From: Chloroflexota bacterium
Lineage (GTDB): Bacteria; Chloroflexota; Anaerolineae; DTLA01
NCBI GenBank assembly: GCA_014874485.1
Contig: JADBJK010000069.1
Location: forward strand, 1 to 64,000
Length of the DNA: 64,000 nucleotides
Reading direction: 5' to 3'
The stretch's first letter is position 1. The number at the start of each line of letters is the position of its first letter. Below, piece after piece: positions 7,320 to 18,046 of the stretch. A program made the translations under genes and the position numbers. The notes under the pieces are model-generated. The model was not told the DNA's origin, did no database searches, and saw only the letters and a program-made list of their open reading frames with translations.

Positions 7320-10300
7320 CTAGGGGAGGACCAGCAATTGTCCGACGTAGATCACCCATGGGGCGGTAATGCCATTGGCAGCCGCCAGGGCCTCCACCGT
7401 AGTCCCGTGGCGCCAGGCGATGGAGTAGAGCGTGTCGCCGGGGAGCACCGTGTAGACGCGCCCAGGCCGCGGCTGCGATTCGGGCAGCAGGAGTCGCTGG
7501 CCAGGGTATATCCACCACGGGTTGGTGATGTGGTTCAGGAGCATGAGCGTCTGCACCGTCGTGCCGTGCCGCAGGGCGATGGACGTGAGCGTGTCGCCCG
7601 GCTGGACGATGTACACGCGGGCGGACGGCTCACCCCTCGCGGGGATGAGCAGGCTCTGGCCCACGTAGATGAACCAGGGGTTGGCGATGTTGTTGATGCG
7701 CGCCAGTTCGGCCACCGTCGTGCCATAACGCCACGCGATGGAGAACAGCGTGTCGCCCCGCTGGACGATGTACACCTGCGTATCCGCGGGCGGCTGCGGC
7801 TGACCCGCCGGCACCAGCAGGACTTGCCCCACGTAGAGGAACGAGGGGTCTGCCAGGCCGTTGAGCGCCACCAGCACATCCACCGTCGTGCCATAGCGCA
7901 GCGCGATGGAGTACAGCGTGTCGCCGGGCTGCACCGTGTAGTGGCCGAAGGGCATGGGCGTGGCCGTCGGCAGCGGCGTGGCGGTGGGCAGCGGGGCCGA
8001 TGTGGGCCACGGCGTCGGGCTGGGGCTGGGCGCGGGCGACGTGGGCCAAGCCGTCGGGCTGGGCAGCGGCGTCGCCGATGGCCACGGCGAAATCGTGGGC
8101 GCGGGCGTCGGCGTCCAGACCGGCATCGTGGGCCACGGGGTGGCCGATGGCGTCGCGGTGCCCGCAGGCAGCGTGGGCAACGGCGTCGCCGTCGGGGTGC
8201 GCGTGGGCGTCGCGGACGGCCCAGGCGTCGCACTCCATTGCGGCGTCGGCGATGGCGATGGCGCGGGCAGCGTGTTCGTCGGCGCAGGTGTGAAGGTGGC
8301 CGTCGGCGTCGGCGTGGCCGAAGGCAGGCCCGTGGGCGTCCGCGTCGGCGTGTGGGTCGCCGTGGGCGTATGCGTCGGCGTCGGCGTGGCCGTGGGCGGC
8401 ACTGTGGGCGTGGCCGTCGGCGTATGCGTCGGCGTGGGCACCCAGGGCGGCGTGTACCACGGCAGCGGCGTGGGCGTGGCGGTGGCCGTCGCCGTCGGCG
8501 TGCGCGTGGGCGTATGGGTCGGCGTCGGCGTGGGCGTGCCGGTCGCGCTGGCCGTGGGCGTGGGCGTATAGGTGGGCCACCACGGCGGCAGTTTCGTCGG
8601 TGTGGCGGTAGGCAGCGGCGTGGGCGTCGCGGTTGGCTCCGCCGTCGGGCGCGCCACGGGCGTCTGCGTCTTCTCCGGCGTATGAGTCGGCGTCGGCGTG
8701 GGCGTCGGCAGCACAGCGGTCGCCGTGGGCGTGCGCGTGGGCGTGGAAGTCGGCCCAGGCGCGGGCGTGTCGGTCGGCTCGGGCGTCGGCGTGGCCGTCG
8801 GCGTGCGGGTCGGCGTATCCGTCGGCGTCTCGGTCGGCGTCGCCGTCGGGGTGGCGGTCGGAGTAGGCGTATCGGTCGGCGTCGCCGTGGCCGTTGGCGT
8901 CTCCGTTGGCGTGCGGGTCGGCGTATCCGTCGGCAGCGGCGTGGCGGTAGGCGTGAGCGTCGCCGTCGGGGTCTCGGTGGGTGTATGCGTCGCCGTGGCC
9001 GTCGGGGTCTCGGTGGGCGTGAGCGTCGGCGTCGCCGTGGGCGTCCGCGTCGGCGTGGGCGTAAGGGTCGGCGTGGCCGTCGGCGTGCTGGTGGGCGCAG
9101 GCGTGACCGTCGCCGTGGGCGTGCGCGTCGGGGACGGCGTGACCGTGGGCGTGGCCGTCGGCGTCGCCGTGGCGGTGGGGGTGGGCGTCGGCGTGGGCAG
9201 GGTGTACTTCAACACCAGGCGCGGGCGAGCGGCGACCGTGGCGTGGTCGGCCGACGCGAACTGATACTCAACCGACACGCTGCCCGCTCCCTTGAGGACG
9301 AATCCCCGGTTCGTGGACGGGTCTTGCAGCCACTCCTGCACCACCTGGGTAACGTTGAACGTGTACCAGGTGCTGGCGTCGGTCAGCGTGCGGGAATCCA
9401 GCGGCGTGCCGGTGCGGTCGTCGGGGATGCCGTTGGCGCCCGGTGCTGCCCACGCCAACTGGTTCGTCGCGCGAAGCCACGTGGCTGCGTCCTCGCTCCA
9501 CTCCTTGTTGACCTTGTACAGCGTTACGGTCATGGGGTTGGGATTGCTGCGGTTCTCCACGAACAGTTCCAGCGAAGCGGACTCCAGCCTCGCCCCGGGC
9601 GGCAGGTCTATGGCGTGGAAGGTGATGAGCGAGGCCCGCACGTCGCCCTGGCGCACGGCGATGCGGCTGGCCGTGCCGTTGGCCTTGTTCTCATCCCAGG
9701 CGTCAATGAGGGTATCCTCAGTTCCGACGTATCCATTCATGCCTTCCTGCAAAACTTTAACGGCCTGGTTGGGCGCCAGCGTCGGCGTGGGCGGCGGGGG
9801 CTGCGGCGCGCCCGGCGGCGTGGCGGTGGGCTGCGCCGTGGGTGTGCGGGTGGGCCAGGGCGTGGGCGTCGGCGCGAAGCCGTTCCACGACCCCGCCACG
9901 TCCAGGAAGTGGATGGTCTCATCGCCGTCGCCGTTGTTCCAGATGCGCAGGTCGGCCATGCCATCCAGTTGGTCGTTGAAGTAGGCGTCGGTAACGATCC
10001 AGTCCTTCTGCACCCACATGTTGGTGCCGCGCTTCTGGATCTCCAGCGACTTGACTTGGCCTTGCCCGTCGGGGTACTGTAGCGTCAGTTTGTCGGTGCC
10101 CTTGTCCAGATACACGAGGCTGATCTTGTACGAGAGGCCGCCCTGCGGGGGCAGGTTGGCGAAGGGCCAGCCGTTGTCAATGTCAAACGTCATGTAGTTG
10201 TTGCCGCTGGCGGCGTCGGTGCGCCGGGCCGTGTACGATGGCGAGGTCTGGCGCAGCATGTCCTCGGTGCGCGGGTTGGTGAAGTACTGGCTGCGGGCGG

Positions 10301-12305
10301 GCGCCGGTAAATCTACGTTCTTGACGGCGACGGTGCGGCTCTGGGGCGCGGTCTCCAGCCGGTACAGGTAGAACATGTAGTCGCCGTACAGGCCCGAAGT
10401 CCAGCAGCCGGTGGCTTCCTTGCGCGTGGTATCCTGAGCCTCGCGCAGGGCGATCCAGACGCTGGGCGTGGTCTCCACGTTCTTCCCCAGGTGCGTGTTC
10501 ACGAAGTTGGAGAACCCCGGCACGGCGGCGAACACCCCCAGCACGTCCGAGTGGATGTCCATGAAGTCCAACTTGTGCGACATGGCAGCGAGGAACATCC
10601 AGTACGCGCCCGCGGGGCCGGGCATGATGTGCATCCCGCCCGCCGTCTCGCCCGCGCGGGGCAACAGCGGCCTGCGCAGCCAGATGACCGACTCGCCCGT
10701 GCGCTCGGCGTTGCTCTTGTACGTCAGCGCGCCCGAGTTGGGCTGCCAGATGTTGGTCTTGAGGCCCACGGGCGGGTTGAGCGTCGCGCCGAAGTCCACG
10801 TTGTAAGGCAAGCCTGCCAGGTAGATGGGCTTGTTGGGGAACGCCTCGCGGTGCCACTTTTCGGCATCCAGCAGGAGTCTTTCAAATTCGTCCTGCGTAA
10901 CGTGCTTGGAGAGTTCGCCCTCAAAGTTGCACCCCCACATGTTCTTGGTGGGGACGGCCTCGCCGTCAAACCCGATGCCGATGACAACGCCCGCCAGGCG
11001 CGGGTCGTTCCCGAACTCGCGCCCCAGGTCGTAGATGAGTTTTCGGTACTCTTCCTGCCACTTGGGGTCGTCGTACTTGGGGGCGACCTGGGGCTTCTCG
11101 CACCCTGGGGCTTGCAGGATGTAACTGCCGCCGACGAGTTTCTTCACCCGCTCGGGCGTGAAGTCAATCACCGTGCCGTCCAGTTGCGCGCCATAGAAGT
11201 ACACGTGCAGGATGACCGGTTTGGAAATCTGCTGTCCGTCGGGGAGCGTGATCTTCATCTGCGACGCCTTGTCCAGGTACGCGCGCAGGCTGCTGAAATC
11301 GCCATCAATGCTGTCCCACGTTACGATGTGCATGGAGCCGAACGGCCCGTACTCGGGCATGTCGTTCGGGTTCACGTTGCGCCAGTCGTACATCCAGTAC
11401 ACGATGGGCGGCGGCTTGGGGACGTTGCGGGGCGGCGAGGCCACCCACACCACGCGGTTGGCCGCCGAGCCGTCGTACTTGGCCCCTGCGAACTGGGCAA
11501 TATCGCCCGTGAACACGGCGGTGATGGTGTTGTTCCCGTGCTCCGCGCCCGAAGCCTTCAGCGTCGCCTGGGCGTAGCCGTCGGCGTCGGTGGACGCGCT
11601 CTGCTGGTCGTAGAAGCCGGAGAAGTAGATGGTGCGACCCGCGGGCAGCGGCTTGCCCTGGGTGTCCAGCAGGCGGACGCGCACGGTAACCGAATCGCCC
11701 CGCGACACCTGGCTGGGCACGGAGACGACCTCCAGGCGCGTGGGGATGGCGTCGCCCCCGCTGCCCACCATGAACATGCCCGTGGCGCGGCTGCCCGTGT
11801 ACTCGGCGTCGCCCTGGAAGTAGGCCACAGCCTGGTAACCGGTGGCGGTGTTCCGGAAGCCGCCCGCGCCGCAGAACCCGCTGCGCAGCAGGTCGTTGAC
11901 GATGGGCATGTCGTAGGTCGCTCGCCCCTGGGCATCGGTGCGGGCGTAGTAGGCGTAGTTCCACTCGTCGTTGTAGGTGAAGGCGATCTTGCGCCCGCCG
12001 AGCGGTGTCCCGCTCAAATCGGTGAGGACGGCCTCCATGTGCAGGGTTGACGCCCCGATGCGCATGGACTCGTTGGGCGAGAGGGTCAGGGTCAGGCGCG
12101 ATTCCTGTCGTGCCTCGTGGGGAACGACCGGTGTCTTCTCGGCCACCGGCTCCTGCCCCTCCCTGGGAGCCAATGCCCCCTTCAGGACGAGGAACAGGGC
12201 CGCGCCGAGGAGAAGCACGATGGCGGCGATGAGCAGGATTCGCAGCCAGGTGTTTCGCTTGTCGGCTTTGAGGTCAATCCAGCCGTCGTCCTTTCGGCGT
12301 GCCAT
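7320..12305 (-). CDS. Giant anchored surface protein: Ig-like, glycosidase-like, DNRLRE, Thr/Pro linker, four LysM
   Basis: 1661 aa. A short basic N-terminus and one membrane helix (about 21-41) anchor it with the bulk outside. Then come two Ig-like sandwiches (about 70-290), a barrel-like domain (about 300-640) with a [10 protein letters not shown] segment, and a beta-sandwich with [16 protein letters not shown]. These last two are clearly homologous to the 20433-22787 product. A DNRLRE-type (disaggregatase-related, CBM96-like) module follows at about 855-1030, then a Thr/Pro linker of about 420 residues, then four LysM repeats (for example [19 protein letters not shown]) to the C-terminus. 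LysM should bind peptidoglycan or glycan, so both ends could engage the cell envelope. GGGAGG precedes the ATG. Enzyme activity is unproven. Confidence 0.85.
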   Translation of the reverse strand: MARRKDDGWIDLKADKRNTWLRILLIAAIVLLLGAALFLVLKGALAPREGQEPVAEKTPVVPHEARQESRLTLTLSPNESMRIGASTLHMEAVLTDLSGTPLGGRKIAFTYNDEWNYAYYARTDAQGRATYDMPIVNDLLRSGFCGAGGFRNTATGYQAVAYFQGDAEYTGSRATGMFMVGSGGDAIPTRLEVVSVPSQVSRGDSVTVRVRLLDTQGKPLPAGRTIYFSGFYDQQSASTDADGYAQATLKASGAEHGNNTITAVFTGDIAQFAGAKYDGSAANRVVWVASPPRNVPKPPPIVYWMYDWRNVNPNDMPEYGPFGSMHIVTWDSIDGDFSSLRAYLDKASQMKITLPDGQQISKPVILHVYFYGAQLDGTVIDFTPERVKKLVGGSYILQAPGCEKPQVAPKYDDPKWQEEYRKLIYDLGREFGNDPRLAGVVIGIGFDGEAVPTKNMWGCNFEGELSKHVTQDEFERLLLDAEKWHREAFPNKPIYLAGLPYNVDFGATLNPPVGLKTNIWQPNSGALTYKSNAERTGESVIWLRRPLLPRAGETAGGMHIMPGPAGAYWMFLAAMSHKLDFMDIHSDVLGVFAAVPGFSNFVNTHLGKNVETTPSVWIALREAQDTTRKEATGCWTSGLYGDYMFYLYRLETAPQSRTVAVKNVDLPAPARSQYFTNPRTEDMLRQTSPSYTARRTDAASGNNYMTFDIDNGWPFANLPPQGGLSYKISLVYLDKGTDKLTLQYPDGQGQVKSLEIQKRGTNMWVQKDWIVTDAYFNDQLDGMADLRIWNNGDGDETIHFLDVAGSWNGFAPTPTPWPTRTPTAQPTATPPGAPQPPPPTPTLAPNQAVKVLQEGMNGYVGTEDTLIDAWDENKANGTASRIAVRQGDVRASLITFHAIDLPPGARLESASLELFVENRSNPNPMTVTLYKVNKEWSEDAATWLRATNQLAWAAPGANGIPDDRTGTPLDSRTLTDASTWYTFNVTQVVQEWLQDPSTNRGFVLKGAGSVSVEYQFASADHATVAARPRLVLKYTLPTPTPTPTATATPTATPTVTPSPTRTPTATVTPAPTSTPTATPTLTPTPTRTPTATPTLTPTETPTATATHTPTETPTATLTPTATPLPTDTPTRTPTETPTATATPTDTPTPTATPTATPTETPTDTPTRTPTATPTPEPTDTPAPGPTSTPTRTPTATAVLPTPTPTPTHTPEKTQTPVARPTAEPTATPTPLPTATPTKLPPWWPTYTPTPTASATGTPTPTPTHTPTRTPTATATATPTPLPWYTPPWVPTPTHTPTATPTVPPTATPTPTHTPTATHTPTRTPTGLPSATPTPTATFTPAPTNTLPAPSPSPTPQWSATPGPSATPTRTPTATPLPTLPAGTATPSATPWPTMPVWTPTPAPTISPWPSATPLPSPTAWPTSPAPSPSPTPWPTSAPLPTATPLPTATPMPFGHYTVQPGDTLYSIALRYGTTVDVLVALNGLADPSFLYVGQVLLVPAGQPQPPADTQVYIVQRGDTLFSIAWRYGTTVAELARINNIANPWFIYVGQSLLIPARGEPSARVYIVQPGDTLTSIALRHGTTVQTLMLLNHITNPWWIYPGQRLLLPESQPRPGRVYTVLPGDTLYSIAWRHGTTVEALAAANGITAPWVIYVGQLLVLP
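7950..9205 (-). repeat. Low-complexity Thr/Pro-encoding tract
   Basis: About 1.25 kb of degenerate 6-15-nt repetition (GTGGGCGTCGGC on the + strand) encoding the TPTPTATPT linker of the giant LysM protein. Similar shorter tracts lie at about 14620-14830, 16860-16985, 17285-17400, 18420-18600, 19868-20030 and 42236-42450. They are prone to slippage and assembly error. Confidence 0.9.
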
Positions 12306-12438
12306 GATGGATCCTCCCCTTTACGTTAGGCCCCCGGAGTTCGCAGGCCCCGAGGGCGCTTGCAGGCATCTGTCGGCATGCAAGTCTCGTGCCAGTCCGC
12401 GCGCTTGACAAGCGCGAGGGCGAGGGGAGAACCCTCCT

Positions 12439-12470
12439 CAAAAACAAAGCCTGGGGCGTCTCCCAGGCTT
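12439..12470 (-). terminator. Rho-independent terminator of the acyltransferase gene
   Basis: Read on the - strand: AAGCCTGGG, a 6-nt loop, CCCAGGCTT, then TGTTTTTG. It lies 24 nt after the stop codon of the 12494-13117 gene. Confidence 0.85.
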
Positions 12471-12493
12471 CCGCGAATGCCCATGGATTTCCC

Positions 12494-13117
12494 CTACCGG
12501 TAGGGCTTGTCCGTCAGCCCCGTCTCACAGGTCAAGTCATCTATGGTGCAGACCACGCGGGCCGGGTTGCCGTAGGCTACGGTGCGGGCGGGGATGTCCT
12601 TCGTAACCACGCTCCCCGCACCGATGAGCGCCCGCTCGCCGATTTCCACATAGGGCAGGAGCGTTACGTTGCCCCCGATCTGCGCCCCGCGCCGTATGGT
12701 CGGCCCTCTCATGCACCGCTTGGACTCCGTACAGCCCGGATGGATGTCGTTGGTGATGATGACGCCGGGCGCGAGGAACACATCGTCCTCTATCACCGTG
12801 AACTGGGCCACGTACACCCCCGTGTGGATTTTCACGCGGTGGCCGATGACGCAGCCATAGTCCACCACCGAGTTGCTCCAGATGGCCACGTGGTCGCCGA
12901 TGCGGTTCTCCTCGCGCACGATCACGTTGTGGCCCGTCTGGAAGTCGGCGCCGATGACGGAGCCTTCGTACAGCACCGTGCCCGACCGTAGCCGCGCCCC
13001 TGGCCCGATGACGAGCCATCGGTCTGGGATGTCGCGCCCCGTCGGGTACCCGAGGAGTACGCCCTCGTCAATCTCCAGCGGCGGGCCTAGTTGCACTCGG
13101 CCTGAGAGCACCTTCAC
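12494..13117 (-). CDS. Hexapeptide-repeat acyltransferase, WbpD/WlbB-like
   Basis: 207 aa left-handed beta-helix transferase. Repeated [LIV]G-x4 rungs run through most of the chain (VIGADFQTGHNVIVREENRI, IGDHVAIWSNSVV). A loop with LAPGVIITNDIHP resembles the catalytic region of sugar-nucleotide N-acetyltransferases, and the tail SVVTKDIPARTVAYGNPARV is typical of the family. The GTG start overlaps the stop of the Gfo/Idh/MocA gene (GTGA), so the pair is translationally coupled. WbpD-type enzymes acetylate the 3-amino group of UDP-2-acetamido-3-amino-uronic acids after WbpB and WbpE. The aminotransferase at 22930-24036 could be the missing partner. Substrate is inferred from family and neighbours. 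Confidence 0.82.
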   Translation of the reverse strand: MKVLSGRVQLGPPLEIDEGVLLGYPTGRDIPDRWLVIGPGARLRSGTVLYEGSVIGADFQTGHNVIVREENRIGDHVAIWSNSVVDYGCVIGHRVKIHTGVYVAQFTVIEDDVFLAPGVIITNDIHPGCTESKRCMRGPTIRRGAQIGGNVTLLPYVEIGERALIGAGSVVTKDIPARTVAYGNPARVVCTIDDLTCETGLTDKPYR

Positions 13118-14133
13118 AGCCGCACACGCTCCCTCATGCCGCCGTTGAGCAGCGAGCGCGTGGCCGCCTCCAGGATGCGCACAACCTCAAGCCCATCGCG
13201 GCCATCGCTTCGGGGGCGCTCGCCGGTGCGGATGCAGTGCAGGAAGTGTTCACACTCCACGCGCAGCGGCTCCACGTTGGGGATGGCGGGCGTGGTGATG
13301 TCGCCGTACCGGTAGGACAGGTGGAACTCCTCCAGCGTGTCGCTGTAGGGCGGAACGTCCACACCCTTGTCGTAAATCTTGATCTTCTCGGTCGGCTCCA
13401 CGTCGTCGTACACTACCATCTTCTTGCTGCCCACGACGGTGATGCGCCGAATCTTGCACGGGTCCAGCCACGAGACGCGGATATCGGCCATGACTTCGTT
13501 GGGGAAGTGCAGGGTCAGGTACGCCACGTCGTGAATTTTGGGGCGCACGTAGGCCGCGCCGCGCGCGCTGACGTTCACCGGCAGCATCCCCAGGACGAAC
13601 GTCAGGATGGACACATCGTGGGGGGCCAGGTCCCACACCACGTTGATGTCCGGCTGAAAGATGCCCAGATTCACCCGCGTAGCGTTGATGTAGTAGATGC
13701 GCCCCAGTTCGCCGCTGGTGATAAGGTTGCGCAGGTACTCCACCGCCGGATTGTACTCAAACGTATGGCCCACCATGAGGGTCAGGCCCCGCTGCTCGGC
13801 CAAGTTCACCAGGTCCTCGGCCTCCTCACTGTTGGCGGTGAGCGGCTTCTCCACCAGCACGTGCTTGCCGGCCAGGAGCGCCTCCCTCGCCAGGCGGTGG
13901 TGCGTGCGGATGGGTGTAGCGATGGCCACCGCCTCCACGTCCGAGCCGAGGAGTTCCTTGTAGTCCGTGGTTACGCGCACCGCCGGATACAGTTCGCGGA
14001 TGTGGTCCAGGCGGTCTTGGCGCAGGTCGCACACCATGGCCATGTCTGCGCTGGGTATCTCCTGGAAGTTGCGGATGAGTTTGGGCCCCCAGTATCCGGC
14101 GCCCAGAACCCCTACCTTCACTTGTCGTTCCAC
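13114..14133 (-). CDS. Gfo/Idh/MocA-family sugar dehydrogenase, WbpB/WlbA-like
   Basis: NAD(P)-dependent oxidoreductase (339 aa from the preferred start). The Rossmann motif VGVLGAGYWGPKL is at the very N-terminus, EKPL carries the conserved lysine, and DLAPHDVSIL carries the conserved active-site Asp/His region. The stretch HTFEYNPAV...YYINATRVNLG resembles WlbA/WbpB, which oxidise the 3-position of UDP-GlcNAc-uronic acid. An open frame reaches a GTG at 14217, but that adds 28 non-family residues. The GTG at 14133, with GGGAG 9 nt upstream, is preferred. It is coupled to the acyltransferase downstream. Exact sugar substrate is not proven. Confidence 0.85.
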   Translation of the reverse strand: MERQVKVGVLGAGYWGPKLIRNFQEIPSADMAMVCDLRQDRLDHIRELYPAVRVTTDYKELLGSDVEAVAIATPIRTHHRLAREALLAGKHVLVEKPLTANSEEAEDLVNLAEQRGLTLMVGHTFEYNPAVEYLRNLITSGELGRIYYINATRVNLGIFQPDINVVWDLAPHDVSILTFVLGMLPVNVSARGAAYVRPKIHDVAYLTLHFPNEVMADIRVSWLDPCKIRRITVVGSKKMVVYDDVEPTEKIKIYDKGVDVPPYSDTLEEFHLSYRYGDITTPAIPNVEPLRVECEHFLHCIRTGERPRSDGRDGLEVVRILEAATRSLLNGGMRERVRL

Positions 14134-14252
14134 TAACCTGATCTCCCGAAGGGTGGTTTTCCGAACCTCATCGGTGAAGAGGACGCCGACGTTCGGATGC
14201 GAAGGCTCGTTCGCCACGCGCTGTGCTCACAGGTCAGTCACAGCCCGCACGC

Positions 14253-16232
14253 TTACGGCCATTCGGCCAGTCTCTGAGTCCTGACGATATAGGTGAACGG
14301 AACGTACAGTCGCCACAGTCGGGCCGCACCGAAGTCCACGAAGGCCACGCTGCGCGGCGTAAGGCTGATGCGCACCTCGTCGGGCGTCGTGGAGAAATAC
14401 CCCGGGGGGTTCGTTCGCTGCACGATGTACTCGCCTGGCAAGACCTCGGGGAAGAGGTACCGCCCGTCGGGTCCGGTCGGGCCGAACTCGTGCAGGATGT
14501 TGCCGAGCGTGTCCTTGATGCGGACATACGCGCCGGGGAGCGGCAACTCGCCCAGGTCAATCACGCCATCCAGGTTGGCATCGTACCAGACCACGCCTGA
14601 GACGCTGGCCGCGTAGCGGGTGGGCGTGGGCGTCGGCGTCTCCGTGGGCGTGAGGGTAGGCGTTGCCGTGGGCGTAGCCGTCTCCGTCGGCGTCGCCGTC
14701 GGCGTGGCGGTGGGCGTGAACGTGGGCGTGCCGGTGGGCGTCGGCGTGCCGGTGAGGGTCGGCGTGGGTGTTGGCGTGCGCGTCGGCGTGGATGTGGCCG
14801 TCGCGGTGGCCGTTGGCGTCGCCGTCGGCGTGGCGCACAGGATCATCAGCGTCTCGGCCACGCCCCAGTCGCTCACGCCTTCCTGCGCCGTGGCCCACAC
14901 GGTATTGGTGAGGATCGTATTCGGCCGAATGGTGCTGTACGTGTGCACCTCCAGGTGGAGCGTGCGCGTCTCCAGCGCCGCCAGCGTGCCCAGGCTCCAC
15001 TGCACAACGCCCGGCGCGACCTGCACCGCCCCCGGCGTGGAGTCGCCCGGCAGGAACAGCGTGCTCACGGGGAGCGTGTCCGTTACCACAACGCCCGTCA
15101 GGGTGTAGTTCTGCGTGTTCTGGATTTGAATCGTGTACCGCTGCCGCCAGCCGATGCACAGCGGGTCATGCCAGTCGGTCTTGGCGACGTCCAGCACCAG
15201 CGCCTGGCTCCAGACCTCGCCGCCGTCCGGCGGGTTCAGCGTGCCCACGTAGATCGCGCCGCTGTCGGACAGCATGGAATCGGCAGCCAGGTTGTCGGCG
15301 TCGCCGAAGCCTGGACTGCTGACCTGCCGCCACTGCCCGCCGTCGTAGGCCCAGATCACCGGCCCCTGCGAGGCGTGGTTCACCGCCGCGAGGAGCAACC
15401 CGCCCAGCGGTTCCACTTCCGACACGGCCAGAGCGCCGTCCATCTGGCGGAGCAGGCGCAGGCCCATGGTGTCCAGGAGCCAAATCTGGTGGTCCACGGC
15501 GATGACCAGGCTGCCGGAGTAGGAGCACAGGTCGTGGACGCGAGCGCGCCCTGCGAAGGCCCCGCCGTCCACCCGCGCGAACGTCGTGCCGTCGTAGGTC
15601 CACAGTTGCGCCGCGCCCGGCCCATCGCCGGTGCCAATGTACAGCAGGCCGTTGTGGACGTGGAGCGCGGAGAGGATGGTCGTCGTTACGGGGCTGCCCT
15701 GGCCCACGAACCCGCCCGTCATGACCGGCGCCCAGGCGATGCCGTTGAAGCGCCAGAGCGCCGCCCCGTTGGTGGCATCCCACGTGCCCGCGTACAGGTT
15801 GCCACCGTAAGCGGCCAGCGCGGTAACGTTCGCATTTGCCGCGCCCAAAGTGCCCGACAGGCCCCACGTAACGCCGTTGTAGGCCCAGACCTGGGCCTGG
15901 TTCGTGCCCACGTACAGGCTGCCTGAGTACGAGGCCATGGCCCAGGGGACGGCAAGTGCAGGCCCCGCGCCCCAGCCGCCGGTGGACACCGACGACCAGA
16001 TGCCGCCCGCGTAGCGCCATATCTCGGCACCCGCAGTGGCGTTGGCCGCGCCCGCGTACAGCGCGCCGCCGTACGTGGCCAGCGACGCCACCTCCGTGTT
16101 CTGGACGACGCCGAAGCCGTCGGTATTGATCTGCGCCCAGGGCCAATCCTGGGCCAGCGCCACCGACGTGCACAACAGGGTGAGTATCACAACTCCGGCG
16201 GCTATCGCGATCCCTCGCACAAACCGTCTCAC
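14253..16232 (-). CDS. Secreted modular protein: propeller-like repeats, DUF11-like, Thr/Pro linker, SdrD-B-like
   Basis: 659 aa. Signal peptide ([22 protein letters not shown]) ends near residue 30. Then six or seven repeats of the type [20 protein letters not shown] resemble a beta-propeller. A DUF11-like domain follows ([17 protein letters not shown]...[16 protein letters not shown]), then a Thr/Pro linker, then an SdrD-B/Cna-B-like module ([20 protein letters not shown]). The tail [10 protein letters not shown] is a version of a short C-terminal motif shared with neighbouring proteins. GGAGG six nt before the GTG at 16232 decides the start; a TTG at 16238 touches the Shine-Dalgarno. It has its own promoter at 16297-16326. 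Role unknown; probably extracellular binding or structural. Confidence 0.8.
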   Translation of the reverse strand: MRRFVRGIAIAAGVVILTLLCTSVALAQDWPWAQINTDGFGVVQNTEVASLATYGGALYAGAANATAGAEIWRYAGGIWSSVSTGGWGAGPALAVPWAMASYSGSLYVGTNQAQVWAYNGVTWGLSGTLGAANANVTALAAYGGNLYAGTWDATNGAALWRFNGIAWAPVMTGGFVGQGSPVTTTILSALHVHNGLLYIGTGDGPGAAQLWTYDGTTFARVDGGAFAGRARVHDLCSYSGSLVIAVDHQIWLLDTMGLRLLRQMDGALAVSEVEPLGGLLLAAVNHASQGPVIWAYDGGQWRQVSSPGFGDADNLAADSMLSDSGAIYVGTLNPPDGGEVWSQALVLDVAKTDWHDPLCIGWRQRYTIQIQNTQNYTLTGVVVTDTLPVSTLFLPGDSTPGAVQVAPGVVQWSLGTLAALETRTLHLEVHTYSTIRPNTILTNTVWATAQEGVSDWGVAETLMILCATPTATPTATATATSTPTRTPTPTPTLTGTPTPTGTPTFTPTATPTATPTETATPTATPTLTPTETPTPTPTRYAASVSGVVWYDANLDGVIDLGELPLPGAYVRIKDTLGNILHEFGPTGPDGRYLFPEVLPGEYIVQRTNPPGYFSTTPDEVRISLTPRSVAFVDFGAARLWRLYVPFTYIVRTQRLAEWP

Positions 16233-16296
16233 CAGCAACCTCCATGTGGGCGCCGGAACGGCACCGCGGGCTGCGCCCTTGCTCGGCGCGGGCGGG

Positions 16297-16326
16297 ATTG
16301 TATCACACCCGCAAGGGCGGTGTCAA
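16297..16326 (-). promoter_or_regulatory. Sigma70-type promoter for the propeller/SdrD-B-like gene
   Basis: On the - strand, a perfect TTGACA (16326-16321), an 18-nt spacer containing a small hairpin, then TACAAT (16302-16297), about 65 nt before the GTG start. A second TATAAT (ATTATA on the + strand) near 16372-16377 has no clear -35. Confidence 0.7.
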
Positions 16327-16448
16327 TTCGCCCGCCGCGCAGGCGCAACCAGGGGCATTTCCCCATTCCATTATACCGATGCGAGATGAACAGAGGATGA
16401 AAGAAAGCCAGCGGCGCAATGACAGTTTGTTCATGCGCCAACGGGGCA

Positions 16449-17789
16449 TCACATGCCCTTGAACAGCACCGGAATGCGAACCTTGTGCCGCGTCCCCTCG
16501 CAGGTAACGTCCAGCCGGTACGAACTGACCGACCCCAGGTAGCCGTCCACGACGATGTAGTAAGTCCCCGGATCGGCAGAGTAACTGGCCAGCCAGTTGC
16601 CGTAGGCGACGCATGCGTTCGGGTACGGCGCGGACAGGATGAAGATGTCCAGGTCGGCACCGGGTTCCAGCGCCGAAAGCCACGACGTGAGGGTGGTCTT
16701 CGCCGTCAGCGTGAGGACGTACACCTGTTCGGGCCCGGTCTCGGCCCAGGCCAGGTTGCACGAATAGGCCGACACATTGCTGGGCCTGCCGCGCGTGTCG
16801 CCGACCACGTAGGAATTGCAGGCAACCGACACCGCGTTGCTGATGTCCAGAACCCGCGTGGCCGTCGGCGTCGGGGTCTTCGTGGCCGTGCCCGTGTTGG
16901 TCGGCGTCGGCGTGATGGTGGGCGTGCGGGTAATCGTCGGCGTGCGCGTGGCCGTGGGCGTGGGCGACGGCGACGGCGTGGGCGTGTTGATGGACTCGTC
17001 GGCGAACAGGACGGTTACGATGCTGCCCGCCGTTACGATCACGGCCTTGTTGTTGGTGGACACCGAGCGGTAGCCCGGCGGGTCGGTCTCCACCACGTAG
17101 TACACGGCCGGCGCGAGGTCGGGGAACCGGAACGTGCCGGTCTCGGTGGTAACCCGAGTCGCCAGGACTTGCTGGCTGGCGTTCTTCAGCGTGATGGTCG
17201 CGCCCGCCAGCGGGGGCTCGCCGGGTTCGGGCGTGAGGTTGCGGTTCAGGTCGTGCCACACCAGGCCCTGAATCTCGCCCGTGGACGGCGTGGGCGTAAC
17301 GGTTGGCGTCGGCGTGTTGGTCGGCGTGGGTGTGTTCGTCGGCGTCGGCGTGTTGGTCGGCGTGGGCGTGGCGGTGGGGGTGGGCGTGGGTGCGCTGGTG
17401 GCGGTCAGGTTGATCTGCGCGGTAACGCCAGAGTGCCACACGCCGGTCTGCGCCGCCGTCAAGTCGCCGATGCGGAACACGACGATGTCGCCTTCCTGGC
17501 CGCCGTCCTTGCCCGGCTCAATGGGGTCATCGCCGCGCACGTCCAGCAAGCCGTACCACGATTCGCCCGCGTTGGTGAATGTGGTGCCCTGGCCGTACTG
17601 CACGCCGTCAATCCAAGCGGTGATGAGCGTGCCGTCGGGAACGTTGGCACCGTCCACCTTCACCGTGCCGTAGAACGTGGACGGCGGAGGTGGCACGGCC
17701 CCCGCGGGCTTCGCAAAAACCGCCGCAAGTATGAGAATCAGGGCGATGGATGCGAGCACCCCGCCCTTCGCAAGCCAGGATTTCAGCAT
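16449..17789 (-). CDS. Secreted protein with two Thr/Pro linkers, SdrD-B-like domain and PPC-like C-terminal domain
   Basis: 446 aa. Signal peptide ends at about residue 31 (AAVFAKPAGA). The first domain (FYGTVKVDGANVPDGTLITA through QTGVWHSG) is homologous to the N-terminus of the 18047-20422 product. Then Thr/Pro linker, SdrD-B-like module (GEIQGLVWHDLNRNLTPEPG), a second linker, and a C-terminal sandwich with CVAYGNWLASYSADPGTYYI, which resembles bacterial pre-peptidase C-terminal (PPC) domains. The last residues are HKVRIPVLFKGM, matching the short tail motif of neighbouring secreted proteins. It is flanked by noncoding DNA on both sides, so it is probably monocistronic. Function unknown. 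Confidence 0.8.
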   Translation of the reverse strand: MLKSWLAKGGVLASIALILILAAVFAKPAGAVPPPPSTFYGTVKVDGANVPDGTLITAWIDGVQYGQGTTFTNAGESWYGLLDVRGDDPIEPGKDGGQEGDIVVFRIGDLTAAQTGVWHSGVTAQINLTATSAPTPTPTATPTPTNTPTPTNTPTPTNTPTPTVTPTPSTGEIQGLVWHDLNRNLTPEPGEPPLAGATITLKNASQQVLATRVTTETGTFRFPDLAPAVYYVVETDPPGYRSVSTNNKAVIVTAGSIVTVLFADESINTPTPSPSPTPTATRTPTITRTPTITPTPTNTGTATKTPTPTATRVLDISNAVSVACNSYVVGDTRGRPSNVSAYSCNLAWAETGPEQVYVLTLTAKTTLTSWLSALEPGADLDIFILSAPYPNACVAYGNWLASYSADPGTYYIVVDGYLGSVSSYRLDVTCEGTRHKVRIPVLFKGM

Positions 17790-17830
17790 GTGCGCCTTTC
17801 CTTCAGACTCAAGGTTGCAGTCGTCGGCAC

Positions 17831-17859
17831 AGTTTGGCCCATCTGGCCCAGATTGTCAA
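17831..17859 (-). promoter_or_regulatory. Possible promoter of the 16449-17789 gene
   Basis: On the - strand, TTGACA (17859-17854), 17-nt spacer, CAAACT (17836-17831), about 40 nt before the ATG. The -35 is perfect but the -10 is weak. Confidence 0.45.
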
Positions 17860-17901
17860 CCGCGCGGGCGAATCGCCCACCCGGCAGGATTGAGGGCACC
17901 C

Positions 17902-18021
17902 GTAGGGGCAATTCACGAATTGCCCCTTCACGAATTGCCCCTGGGGGTGGGCAATTCACGAATGGCCCGATGAATTGCCCCAGAACAACCCTGTAGGGGC
18001 AGGGTTGAGACCTGCCCCTAC
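17902..18021. repeat. Cluster of GTAGGGGCAATT-type palindromes
   Basis: At 17902-17929 GTAGGGGCAATT pairs with AATTGCCCCT around CACG. Further GGGCAATTC and GAATTGCCCC half-units follow. At 17993-18021 GTAGGGGCAGG pairs with CCTGCCCCTAC around a 7-nt loop. This is the same palindrome class as at 185-264 and near 53415-53440. It lies between two secreted-protein genes and may act as an RNA hairpin downstream of the 18047 gene on neither strand's T-run, so a terminator role is not clear. Confidence 0.8.
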
Positions 18022-18046
18022 CTAGCGGGTGCAAGCGGCGTGCCCG

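Noticed and set aside
7338..10082. Long + strand open frame (over 900 codons) opposite the giant LysM protein gene, and similar ones at 16419-17996, 18749-20443 and 43750-45333
   Set aside because: They are Arg/Gly/Val-rich mirror images of Thr/Pro and high-GC codons on the other strand, with no domain pattern and no ribosome binding site. The - strand proteins have signal peptides and known modules.
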